64,000 nucleotides of DNA from TH5896 sp049578985 (GTDB lineage Archaea; Thermoproteota; Nitrososphaeria; Nitrososphaerales; Nitrososphaeraceae): positions 109,304 through 173,303 of the forward strand of contig JBAUMZ010000089.1 of assembly GCA_049578985.1 (NCBI GenBank). The letters run 5' to 3'. Position 1 is the stretch's first letter. The number at the start of each line of letters is the position of its first letter. The translations under genes were made by a program, and so were the position numbers. Below the pieces are notes generated by a model, which was not told where the DNA came from, searched no databases, and worked only from the letters and a program-made list of their open reading frames with translations. Positions 25,588 through 34,034 of this stretch are shown piece after piece.

Positions 25588-26945
25588 ATCTTCATCGATA
25601 GACAAGTCTCTAAAACATCCATTGCTTTTTCGATTTGCTCTGCGGGTTGAGTTGCGGAAATTCTAATGAACTTGTTATAACTGTTACCAAATGCGCTCCC
25701 AGGAGCGACTGCAATACCTCTTTCTAGCAATAAATTTACTAACGTATTATCATCTAGTGTCATAGTATTAATCCTCGGATACAAGTACATAGATCCGTCT
25801 GGAATAGTGAAGCTCATATCCATCTGTTTCAACCTTTCAACTAAGGTATGAAGTCTGATTCTAGTCTCTTCAACGTTAGTCAAGTAATCGGTCTCAAGTG
25901 CATTCAGTGCACAATATTGAAGTGGCTCAGCTACACTTGTCATAGCAAATGCCAGTAATTTAGCAACCTGTTTGATTATTAAAGTGCTAGACATTAGGTA
26001 ACCGAGTCGAAATCCGGTCATTGCATAGGTTTTGGAAAATGATTCAACAATAATTGATCTATCATAATTGTACTCTGAAATACTTTTGAATTCTTTGACG
26101 CAATATTTGGAGTATACTTCATCACTTAAAATGTAAATGCCATGTTCTTTCGCCAAAGAGACGATCCTTTCAATCGTATCCGTGTCCAATATCTTCCCCG
26201 TAGGATTGTTCGGATAATTTAGAACGATCATCTTCGTAGCATCATTTATCGCTCTCTCTATTTCGTCAACATCAGGGGTCCATTGATTTTCAAAAGTTGT
26301 TTTGATAGTTTTGACCTTGACTGAATTTAACGCCGCGCAATCTGAATATGCTGGCCAAGAGGGCTCTATAACCACAATCTCCTCCCCCGGCTTGAGCATT
26401 GAAGCAATCGATGCGTACACTCCGAACCGTCCACCTGGTGTCACCATCACCGTTTCCTTTGTAAAGCCATGAATTAGGGCCAGCTTCTCCCTTAACCTTT
26501 CAATTCCTCTGGCATCAGTATAGTGATAACAGCCTGAGTTTATAGCATCTGCAAACGCGTCTTTAAGGCTTGGTGGAGGTCCGAAATCGGGCTCGCCAAT
26601 TTCCAAGTGTATCATCGGCCTTCCAGATGCTTCAATTTGTCTGGCTCTCATCAGAATGTCCATATGTGAACTTGCATGCTCAACTGTTTTCTGTTTTCTT
26701 TGAAGACCAACTGACTCAATAAGCAATAGATTGAGTAATCTAGAGGAATATGAAGGGTCCAAACCAATTTGGTGAGCAAGGCTTAATACCGATTTTCTTA
26801 TTTCGTTTTCAACCTGATCGTCGGTTACGTCCATTCCAAGCTTGGTCTTGATTTCCCCAATCTTCTGTGCCAGTTCCATTCTACGCTTGATCTTTTGAAA
26901 TATTTCGCCCGTCACAGTTTGAATTTCAGAACGGAGAACTCTCAG
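25584..26945 (-). CDS. Chorismate mutase (AroQ) - aminotransferase fusion; non-canonical start
   Basis: The N-terminal ~80 residues are AroQ-type chorismate mutase and the rest is a fold-type I PLP aminotransferase (NYPNNPTGK; Schiff-base Lys in ESFSKTYAMTGFRLGY; IEIGEPDFGPPPS-like N-terminal arm). Chorismate would be rearranged to prephenate and probably aminated to arogenate. The first standard start (GTG 26915) would cut off helix 1, which carries the essential Arg (E. coli Arg11). The open frame upstream encodes that helix (LRVLRSEIQ) but has no ATG, GTG or TTG before a TAG. I place the start at CTG 26945; ATA 26979-26981 is an alternative. Residues equivalent to Arg28, Lys39, Asp48 and Glu52 are present. 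Confidence 0.85.
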   Translation of the reverse strand: MRVLRSEIQTVTGEIFQKIKRRMELAQKIGEIKTKLGMDVTDDQVENEIRKSVLSLAHQIGLDPSYSSRLLNLLLIESVGLQRKQKTVEHASSHMDILMRARQIEASGRPMIHLEIGEPDFGPPPSLKDAFADAINSGCYHYTDARGIERLREKLALIHGFTKETVMVTPGGRFGVYASIASMLKPGEEIVVIEPSWPAYSDCAALNSVKVKTIKTTFENQWTPDVDEIERAINDATKMIVLNYPNNPTGKILDTDTIERIVSLAKEHGIYILSDEVYSKYCVKEFKSISEYNYDRSIIVESFSKTYAMTGFRLGYLMSSTLIIKQVAKLLAFAMTSVAEPLQYCALNALETDYLTNVEETRIRLHTLVERLKQMDMSFTIPDGSMYLYPRINTMTLDDNTLVNLLLERGIAVAPGSAFGNSYNKFIRISATQPAEQIEKAMDVLETCLSMKI

Positions 26946-26970
26946 CTCTTTGTTTCTAGATACCCCTTCA

Positions 26971-28089
26971 CTATCGGTTATTGCGCTTCCCCCCTAAATG
27001 TGATGATGAAATGAGCCCATGCCTAATTGCGTGATCCGCAAGAACCAAAGAGACAATAGCCTCCACAACAGGTGGCGCTCTGGGGACCACGCACGGATCA
27101 TGTCTTCCCGGGACTTTCAATTTAGCCTGTGTTCCACTAGAGAGATCCAGAGTTTCCTGTGTTTGTGCTATTGATGACGGGGGTTTAAATCCAATTCTTA
27201 TAACTAAAGGCATTCCTGTAGAAAGTCCACCAAGGATACCTCCAGAATTGTTGGTTCTAGTCACTACTGACCCTTTCTCTAAAACATAGGTATCGTTGTT
27301 CTCTGAACCTGGAATTGTGCAACCGTAAAATCCAGAGCCAAATTCTACAGCTTTTACCGAAGGGATCCCAAATAGTGCGCGACTAATATCAGATTCCAGC
27401 GAGCTAAAGAGAGGTTCACCCAATCCAACCGGAAGCCGATTGGTAACGCATTCGATGATACCACCAATTGAATCGCCTTTCTTCTTCGCGGCCAATATTG
27501 CTTCCTTCATTTTTCCAGCTGCTTCAGCATCAGGACATCTTACCTCATTCCTATAACGGTACTTTAATGCAGACGCAAAATCGATATGTTTTGACTTAAT
27601 TTTACCAATTGCAATAGCGTAAGCAACAATATCGACTCCAAGAGCAACTTTTAATAAACGTTCTGCGACTGCTCCGGCCATCACAAAAGTGGCTGTTAGG
27701 CGTCCTGAAAACCGACCCCCACCACGATAGTCTGCATATCCCCCATATTTTACTGAAGCAGGATAATCTGAATGACCAGGTCTAGGGATTGTCCTGATCT
27801 GCTCGTATGGTCGCGAATCCTGGTCTTTGTTCCATATAAGCATACAGATTGGTCCACCATTAGTGAAACCTTGAAAAACCCCGGACAGGATTTCTACTTT
27901 ATCATCTTCTTTTCGCTGCGTAGTTACTACTGACTGTCCGGGCTTTCGTAGATCAAGTCTTTTCTGGATAAAAGTCTCTTCCAGAGGAAGCCCTGCTGGA
28001 CAGCCATCTATTACTGTCCCAACACAACGCCCATGACTTTCTCCGAAATTCAATGCCATGAACCGTTCTCCTATTAGATTGCCAAGCAT
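26971..28089 (-). CDS. aroC: Chorismate synthase
   Basis: Converts EPSP to chorismate using reduced FMN. The family blocks GESHG (ALNFGESHGRCVG), RPGHSDYPASVKYG and RFSGRLTATFVMAG are intact, as is GGILGGLSTGMP. ATG 28089 gives 372 residues with the usual LGNLIGERF opening and has a GGAG site about 11 bases upstream; the longer frame to 28245 runs into aroA. The end overlaps the 5' leader of the chorismate mutase fusion. Confidence 0.97.
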   Translation of the reverse strand: MLGNLIGERFMALNFGESHGRCVGTVIDGCPAGLPLEETFIQKRLDLRKPGQSVVTTQRKEDDKVEILSGVFQGFTNGGPICMLIWNKDQDSRPYEQIRTIPRPGHSDYPASVKYGGYADYRGGGRFSGRLTATFVMAGAVAERLLKVALGVDIVAYAIAIGKIKSKHIDFASALKYRYRNEVRCPDAEAAGKMKEAILAAKKKGDSIGGIIECVTNRLPVGLGEPLFSSLESDISRALFGIPSVKAVEFGSGFYGCTIPGSENNDTYVLEKGSVVTRTNNSGGILGGLSTGMPLVIRIGFKPPSSIAQTQETLDLSSGTQAKLKVPGRHDPCVVPRAPPVVEAIVSLVLADHAIRHGLISSSHLGGKRNNR

Positions 28090-28192
28090 GACTAGATTAG
28101 CTCCTTTCAATACCCACATGTATTTAATGTATGTTCGGGCGAATATTTTTACTAAAATATACAGACAATACTCAGAAAAGATGGATCCTCTT

Positions 28193-29494
28193 TTAACTTT
28201 TTTCTGAACACACCGATATATTGGCTCCCATCCTTGTGAGGTCATCTAGAAAGCTTGGATATGATACATCAACTGACTCGGCGCCATTCAACGTAGAATG
28301 ATTTGTCAGAAGAGATGCAATGGCTAGTGCCATGAATAAACGGTGATCATCGAACGACTCTAACGAAGCGTTTTTGATGACCGCTGGAGGTTGTATTGAA
28401 ATCGAGTCATAGGTCTCGGATACTATCGCACCTAGCTTTCTTAGTTCGCTTGTGATGTTTTTGACTCTATCTGTCTCCTTGAACCTGGCATGAGATATCC
28501 CCCTTATTACAACACGGCCTTTTGCCTTAAGTGCTAGGATCGAGACGACAGGCAAAAGATCAGGGCTGTCTTTCAAATCAAAATCCCCTCCTTCCAACGT
28601 TTCTGATTCTTCGGCAAACAACTCTCCTTTGGCGGCGTCCAGGATGATCTTGCCGTTCATTTGTTCGACAATACTGAAAATCTTAGAATCTCCTTGAGGT
28701 AAGTCAAAGTTTAATCCCGACAGTTGAATTTTCTCCTTACCAACCAATACTCCGGCTGCTATCATCATTGAGGCTGACGAAAGATCAGATGGAACGTGGA
28801 ATATACAAGGGGAGTAGAAACCACTTTTTATATTAAAATTTCTTAGATCATTATCCCGTTCAATTTCGATCCCAAATTTGCCCATTGCCGCTATAGTTGA
28901 CAGGATATAGGGACGGGAGACTAGGTCTCCCTCAACTCTTATCGATACATCATTACGGGCCCGAACTGCCGCAATAAGTAATGATGACAAGAATTGACTT
29001 GAAATAGAACCATCTATGGTTACATTCCCTCCTTTCAACCCTCCTCCCTTCACAACAATAGGAGCGGTACCATCTAATTTTGTAGAGAAGCATTCAACAC
29101 CCAATCTCTCAAGCGTGCTAAGGAGAGGACCCATGGGGCGTGTTCTTAGGCTGCTATCCCCAGTCAATACACAATACCCTGATTCGATCAGAGAACAAAC
29201 CGATGCAGCTATTCTAATTGTTGTTCCCGAGTTCCCCGCATCGATGACATTATCTGGTGCTTTTAATCGTGTTCCTATAATGCGTAAAGAAGATTCTTCA
29301 TTAAGGATTTGAGGTCCCAGAGCTCTGCAAGCAGTTATGGTGGAAAGAGTGTCTCGTGAAATTAAGGGATCACGGATCCTGGTCTCACCGTCCGAAAGGA
29401 GCGCTAAAAATAGCGCTCTATGTGTGTAGCTCTTGCTTGAAGGGCACCTTGCTTTTCCACCAAGTTGTGATCTTTGGATAGATATCTTAACCAT
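28193..29494 (-). CDS. aroA: 3-phosphoshikimate 1-carboxyvinyltransferase (EPSP synthase)
   Basis: Transfers enolpyruvate from PEP to shikimate-3-phosphate. The 433-residue protein has the KSYTHRALFLALL shikimate-binding segment (Lys and Arg conserved), AGNSGTTIR, and SSQFLSSLL, DLSSASMM and FKETDR blocks of both inverse-alpha-beta domains. It overlaps the end of the shikimate kinase gene by eight bases and is separated from aroC by about 100 bases. Confidence 0.97.
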   Translation of the reverse strand: MVKISIQRSQLGGKARCPSSKSYTHRALFLALLSDGETRIRDPLISRDTLSTITACRALGPQILNEESSLRIIGTRLKAPDNVIDAGNSGTTIRIAASVCSLIESGYCVLTGDSSLRTRPMGPLLSTLERLGVECFSTKLDGTAPIVVKGGGLKGGNVTIDGSISSQFLSSLLIAAVRARNDVSIRVEGDLVSRPYILSTIAAMGKFGIEIERDNDLRNFNIKSGFYSPCIFHVPSDLSSASMMIAAGVLVGKEKIQLSGLNFDLPQGDSKIFSIVEQMNGKIILDAAKGELFAEESETLEGGDFDLKDSPDLLPVVSILALKAKGRVVIRGISHARFKETDRVKNITSELRKLGAIVSETYDSISIQPPAVIKNASLESFDDHRLFMALAIASLLTNHSTLNGAESVDVSYPSFLDDLTRMGANISVCSEKS

Positions 29495-30341
29495 CGAAGT
29501 CTTCTACTGTTGCCTTTTGATTGTTAATCTTTGATATTAATACCTGGCCCTCAAAACTGGACAGAGAAGACACTACACTTCCGAGGTGCTTGGAATCAGC
29601 AATTGCCACTACTGACGGTCCATTGCCTGAGATCCCCGCAGAGAGGGCATGTTCCTTGATCGCTGAAATGACTGGAGTATAATCGCTACCCAATAGTGCC
29701 CCAACCGCCATTCCATTAAGCTTCATTGCGTTCCAATAGTCGCGGTCAGTTGCCATCTTAAAAGCTAGATCAAAGATTTCTGGGGATAGGTAAAGATTAT
29801 ATAAATTTCCCCTCGATACGCGAGACGGAAGTAAAATAACTGCGGTAAGATTCTCTGAAGAGGGTTCCCTTCTTATGAGCTTTCTTGAAAAATTGTCCGT
29901 AACTACAAATCCACCAAAATAACATGCGGCTGAATCGTCGAAGGCTCCTGTCAAAGAAACGCCAGCTTCAATTGAAGCATCAGCAGATTGATTGAGCACC
30001 TTTACATCATCAATCTCTTCACCAAGGAATTTCTGAATTGCCAGTGCAACTGCACTAGACACCGCACTAGAGCTCTTCAATCCAAAACCAACAGGGATCT
30101 CTGATTTGATTTCAATTCGGATTGCATGATCCAGGAGTACTCTTCTTGGTAACGCTCTTCTAACGAGTATGTTCAGCAGCTTCACACCTTGCTTTGACTG
30201 CAAATAAACACCCTTTCCCGTAGTGGTAGTCAAATCGGCGACCACTTTAAGGGATATCCCCAACGCAGACCCATGACCATTTGCTACTGCATTTACTACG
30301 GATACGGCTCCATGCATAGTCACACGAATTGATCTATTCAT
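29487..30341 (-). CDS. aroK: Shikimate kinase, archaeal GHMP type
   Basis: Phosphorylates shikimate; unrelated to bacterial AroK but a member of the GHMP kinases, as in other archaea. The ATP loop PVGFGLKSSSAVSSAVALA is visible near residue 88, and a C-terminal GISGNGPSVVA motif closes the site. ATG 30341 overlaps the aroE stop as ATGA, giving 284 residues. A frame extending to 30410 has no family resemblance in its first 23 residues. Confidence 0.93.
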   Translation of the reverse strand: MNRSIRVTMHGAVSVVNAVANGHGSALGISLKVVADLTTTTGKGVYLQSKQGVKLLNILVRRALPRRVLLDHAIRIEIKSEIPVGFGLKSSSAVSSAVALAIQKFLGEEIDDVKVLNQSADASIEAGVSLTGAFDDSAACYFGGFVVTDNFSRKLIRREPSSENLTAVILLPSRVSRGNLYNLYLSPEIFDLAFKMATDRDYWNAMKLNGMAVGALLGSDYTPVISAIKEHALSAGISGNGPSVVAIADSKHLGSVVSSLSSFEGQVLISKINNQKATVEDFDG

Positions 30342-31171
30342 TTTGGCTCTTGAAATACCCCAAAGAGAGCTTTTTTCATGGCATGGATAGGCGCTTTCAA
30401 TCCAGTCCAAATCTCGAACGCTTGAGCTCCTTGCTCAAGTAACATTTCGTATCCATATATGATCCTTGCTCCTTTCTCTTGAGCATTTTCAAGAAGCTTC
30501 GTCAGAACGGGTCTGTAAACCAGATCGTATACTGTGCTGCTTTCACTAACCTCTTCACTATCTAAGACTGATTCATTCGATTGCAATCCCACAGATGTTG
30601 CATTTACTATGAGATCGAAACGTTTTGCCATTGCTTTTGCTTCTTCAATCGTTGATACTGAGCAGGTCAATCCCTGTAATTTAGCCAGTTTAGACAATTC
30701 CAATGATTTGCCGCAGGTTCTACTGGCGACAACTAGTTTGGAAATACCGTTGATGTTAGATAAAGATGTGACAACAGCCCTAGCTGAACCTCCCGCACCG
30801 AAGAGGAGTACAGACAAGCCCTTAAAATCTATGCGCCGGTTAAGGAGGGGCTGGAGAAAGCCCTGAATATCAGTATTAAAGCCTTTGAAATTGCCATCGA
30901 TCCTAGACACAGTGTTAACCGCACCAGCCTTACGCGAGAGTAGATCAACCTCATCTAGGTACTGCAAGACCGCTGTTTTATGAGGAATAGTAACATTGAA
31001 TCCTGATATCTTGACGGATCTTAACGATTCGATAGAGGATTTAAGTTCATGAGATGAAACCTTGTAGGCAATGTAGACATCGTCGAGGGAAAGTGATTTG
31101 AAAGCTGCGTTGTGCATTGCGGGGGACAGTGAATGACTTACAGGATCACCAATTATGCAATATGTCCTCAT
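30338..31171 (-). CDS. aroE: Shikimate dehydrogenase
   Basis: NADPH-dependent reduction of 3-dehydroshikimate. It shows the substrate motif GDPVSHSLSPAMHNAA at the N-terminus, NVTIPHK with the catalytic Lys, AGAVNT, and a GAGGSARAV nucleotide loop. ATG 31171 follows GGAGG by eight bases, which decides the start (277 residues) over an ATG five codons earlier. It lies four bases behind aroD and overlaps the kinase gene by four bases. Confidence 0.97.
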   Translation of the reverse strand: MRTYCIIGDPVSHSLSPAMHNAAFKSLSLDDVYIAYKVSSHELKSSIESLRSVKISGFNVTIPHKTAVLQYLDEVDLLSRKAGAVNTVSRIDGNFKGFNTDIQGFLQPLLNRRIDFKGLSVLLFGAGGSARAVVTSLSNINGISKLVVASRTCGKSLELSKLAKLQGLTCSVSTIEEAKAMAKRFDLIVNATSVGLQSNESVLDSEEVSESSTVYDLVYRPVLTKLLENAQEKGARIIYGYEMLLEQGAQAFEIWTGLKAPIHAMKKALFGVFQEPK

Positions 31172-31175
31172 CTCT

Positions 31176-31877
31176 TCAACCTCCATCGTGTGAACTATAT
31201 CTGGTAATCATAGTATGCAACTTTTTCATTTGTTCTATTGTAACTTGACCTGGAGCAACGGGCCTGTCAAGCGAGGCGTAAGTGAATGGACAATTATATT
31301 GCAGAGCGCCGAGAACCCTTGAAACTAATCCAATTTCCCCCATACAGAACGCCACAAGATTCACCGACTTGTGGACTGTTTCGTAAAGGTTCAAAACTCT
31401 CAGCGTGTCTTCTACGGAATTTGCCATAGTAACCAGTTTATTATTATTATTAAGGGAGCTCATCAGGACCAACAGTTCTGACAATTCTCTTTCCGAGGGT
31501 GTTGATTTAAAGTCATGCCAGGACAAAAGCATTGGTAAATTTAATGATTTGATAAAAGTTCCAATTTCAGGAGATTCTTGTATGGTCTCGTATTCTACGT
31601 CGATCATCATTGGCAATTGGCTCGCTAACTCTTTCAGATAGTTAAGACGCTGTATTTCGGATCCATCAAATTTTCCACCTTGGCTAGCTCTTCTTAGCGT
31701 GTATATGCATTTTGTTTTGAATGGTCGAACTGCGGCTAATGTTTCTGAAAACCTGCTAGTCGAAATACAATCAAATCTAATCTCCAGAAAACTGGCACCC
31801 ATATTAAAGGCTCGAACGGCAGACTTACTGAATTCTTCAGATTCTATCCCCGTTATGGATGCGCAAATCTTTATCAT
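31176..31877 (-). CDS. aroD: 3-dehydroquinate dehydratase, type I
   Basis: Class I dehydroquinase using a Schiff-base lysine. About 233 residues in a TIM barrel: ICASITG, LEIRFD, YTLRRASQGGKFDG, and DVEYE; the catalytic His is expected in LLSWHDF and the Lys in NKLVTMA. The C-terminal SLDRPVAPGQV loop is also typical. A GTG five codons earlier (31892) is an alternative start. Encoded between the DNA methyltransferase and aroE. Confidence 0.94.
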   Translation of the reverse strand: MIKICASITGIESEEFSKSAVRAFNMGASFLEIRFDCISTSRFSETLAAVRPFKTKCIYTLRRASQGGKFDGSEIQRLNYLKELASQLPMMIDVEYETIQESPEIGTFIKSLNLPMLLSWHDFKSTPSERELSELLVLMSSLNNNNKLVTMANSVEDTLRVLNLYETVHKSVNLVAFCMGEIGLVSRVLGALQYNCPFTYASLDRPVAPGQVTIEQMKKLHTMITRYSSHDGG

Positions 31878-32017
31878 ACGAACTATTAGCACTTCTTGAA
31901 CATATATTTATGAGCTGACTTTAGTAGTCAAGAAATATTGTCAACTAACCTGAACTTCAACGTATTTGACATGGGTTAGATTGACGAAATTTACCCATGC
32001 CTTAAAGGTTGAGTAAA

Positions 32018-32926
32018 CTATCGTGATATGCAGTGAGATGGAATCTTCTTCCACTTGGCTATGAGAGCCTCCGGACGGATATGCAGTTGTTCCTCATCTA
32101 GTCTCGAAAGTGCAAGTCTCACGTAATCCTCAATTATATCAATTCCAATATAGTGGCGTCCAAAATGAGATGCGACTTTCGTCGTCTGTCCGCTACCATT
32201 AAACGGATCTAGAACTGTATCACCCTTGTATGAATATAACTTCATTAACCTGTATGGAATTTCTTCAGGAAATGGGCATGGATGACGTATATAACCTGGA
32301 GGAATTGGAGCTATATGCCAAATGGAATTAGCAATTTCCTTAGTCCATTCTTCATGAGTAGCCGGCAACGCCTCCTTCCTTCTTCTCCCGACTGATACAT
32401 CACCTTTTCTCAAGACAAGGATAAACTCATGCATAATATTAGCCCTAAAATACTTTGGATATGGATTGATCACAAATGACCCGTACCTGTTGGTGCCCCC
32501 CGTAACCTTATGCCAAATTATCTCTTCATGCAGATGCCAGTTACCAAATGGCTGAACAAGTTTCGAAAGTAACATATGTGGCAGAGGCAAGATGGTCCCG
32601 TTTACCACTTCACTTCCTATTACTATACAACAGTATCCCCCTTCTTTGGTCGCCCGGTAGATCTTTTCATTAAAGATCTCTTCCATCTCAAGCAGATAAT
32701 GATCTGTTTCTACTTGATGTTTGCCTCTGTAGTATCCCCCCGTTCCCGAAGCATGCATTTCATAATCGATTGCATTTCTGTAAGGTGGGGAAGTAACTGT
32801 CACTTGAATTGAGCCTTCCGGGATGCATGATAATATATTTTTGCAATTCCCGGCAATAATATCATCCAATGGAATCTTCTGGACTAGCATATAGCAGTCT
32901 ACTTTAGCCGTGTGATGATATTCCAA
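32018..32926 (-). CDS. Site-specific DNA methyltransferase, beta class (probable N4-cytosine)
   Basis: A 302-residue methyltransferase with catalytic motif IV TSPPY (residues 45-49) early and the SAM-binding motif I DPFNGSGQT (240-248) late, the beta-class order. Ser-Pro-Pro-Tyr usually indicates N4-cytosine methylation. No restriction enzyme is adjacent. It sits inside the aro operon between 3-dehydroquinate synthase and aroD, on the same strand, so it may be cotranscribed with aromatic amino acid genes. It could be an orphan, regulatory-type methyltransferase. The start at 32926 or ATG 32890 is undecided. Confidence 0.93.
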   Translation of the reverse strand: MEYHHTAKVDCYMLVQKIPLDDIIAGNCKNILSCIPEGSIQVTVTSPPYRNAIDYEMHASGTGGYYRGKHQVETDHYLLEMEEIFNEKIYRATKEGGYCCIVIGSEVVNGTILPLPHMLLSKLVQPFGNWHLHEEIIWHKVTGGTNRYGSFVINPYPKYFRANIMHEFILVLRKGDVSVGRRRKEALPATHEEWTKEIANSIWHIAPIPPGYIRHPCPFPEEIPYRLMKLYSYKGDTVLDPFNGSGQTTKVASHFGRHYIGIDIIEDYVRLALSRLDEEQLHIRPEALIAKWKKIPSHCISR

Positions 32927-32972
32927 ATGCTTTAAAAAAATGAACTCTCCAAGGTATTATTATTTACACAAT

Positions 32973-34034
32973 CTATTTCTCTAATACATATTCCGAAACT
33001 TCCATTCCAAAATGTCGCCCTGAGCTCGGCTGAACAATTCCGAGAACAGAGTCGCCAACCTTCAGATTGGTGACTGGAATCAATGAACCATTCTCCCCTA
33101 TTAGTTGAATCGTTTCTGCATTTTGAAGAATAACAGTACCCCTTTGCCCATGCGATTCGCCCATAATCATAGTGAGGGGTCTTGTTTCAATTTTTGAGCG
33201 ACCAACAGTAACGACTCTGGCTCTCCCCCCTTTGTCAATAACAAGCACCTCAGATCCTGATTCTAGCTCTGAAAGGTATTTTGTCTTCTTGCCAGGAACT
33301 AAGGTATAGCAGTAAACAGCACCCGCATTGACCCTAAATGGTCGAGGTGATGTAAATGAAGACCCCTGAGATTCGTTATGTATTAGAAAAAGAAAATTCG
33401 ATCTGCTACCCACCAAGACCCCCTCGCCCAATCCAAGAATTGAAGCAGTATCAATGCAGACGCGTTCTCCTATTCCAGCCTCTCTTACTTCTTGTATCTT
33501 CAATATACTAATGCTCAAATTAGAAATATCTATCAACTTCGTGGCACTCTCTATGTCATTTGGGTCTTGGCTTGTTAGTATCACACCATCAACCCCTAGC
33601 TCTAAAACTGAGAAAAGGGTCCTTATCTCAGTAGAACTTGATGCCGGAGCATAGATTTTTGTGTTTGTTTTCTGCAAAGTTGCTATTACATTCTCGAGCG
33701 GTATGATTTTCCAATCCTGTGTGTCTACTATTATGAAGTTGGCACCTGCTTCTGCAGCTTCGAGGACTTGATCCAAATCATTGTTGCTCTCTATCTTCTT
33801 GTAAAATCCTTTGATTTTCTCATGGTCATGAAACTTTCGGAGTTGCTCAATCTCCCGAAATACCACATAATCGGCCTGCCTTGATTCATACATCGTCTTT
33901 GCAGGCGTTCCTCGTACTTGCTCCGGATTCGCATAGACAATATGTTGACTTGGAAGGGATTTGAGAAACGAACCTGCATCAATTTCGTTGAAATCCGGCT
34001 TGATGATTAAAACTTTATTCCTATTTGTATGCAG
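32973..34034 (-). CDS. aroB': 3-dehydroquinate synthase II (archaeal); non-canonical start
   Basis: Oxidatively deaminates and cyclises the ADTH product to 3-dehydroquinate, replacing DAHP-dependent AroB in archaea. Family blocks: DWKIIPLENVIA, ERVCIDTAS, PRPFRVNAGAVYCY and RHFGMEV near the end. The first ATG (33893) would remove the N-terminal 47 residues, yet the open frame upstream encodes the conserved first strand (NKVLIIKPDFNE) and helix. Before an in-frame TGA (34038-34040) the only plausible start is CTG at 34032-34034, with GAGG about seven bases upstream; this gives 353 residues, the normal size. It overlaps the preceding gene's end by 14 bases. Confidence 0.92.
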   Translation of the reverse strand: MHTNRNKVLIIKPDFNEIDAGSFLKSLPSQHIVYANPEQVRGTPAKTMYESRQADYVVFREIEQLRKFHDHEKIKGFYKKIESNNDLDQVLEAAEAGANFIIVDTQDWKIIPLENVIATLQKTNTKIYAPASSSTEIRTLFSVLELGVDGVILTSQDPNDIESATKLIDISNLSISILKIQEVREAGIGERVCIDTASILGLGEGVLVGSRSNFLFLIHNESQGSSFTSPRPFRVNAGAVYCYTLVPGKKTKYLSELESGSEVLVIDKGGRARVVTVGRSKIETRPLTMIMGESHGQRGTVILQNAETIQLIGENGSLIPVTNLKVGDSVLGIVQPSSGRHFGMEVSEYVLEK

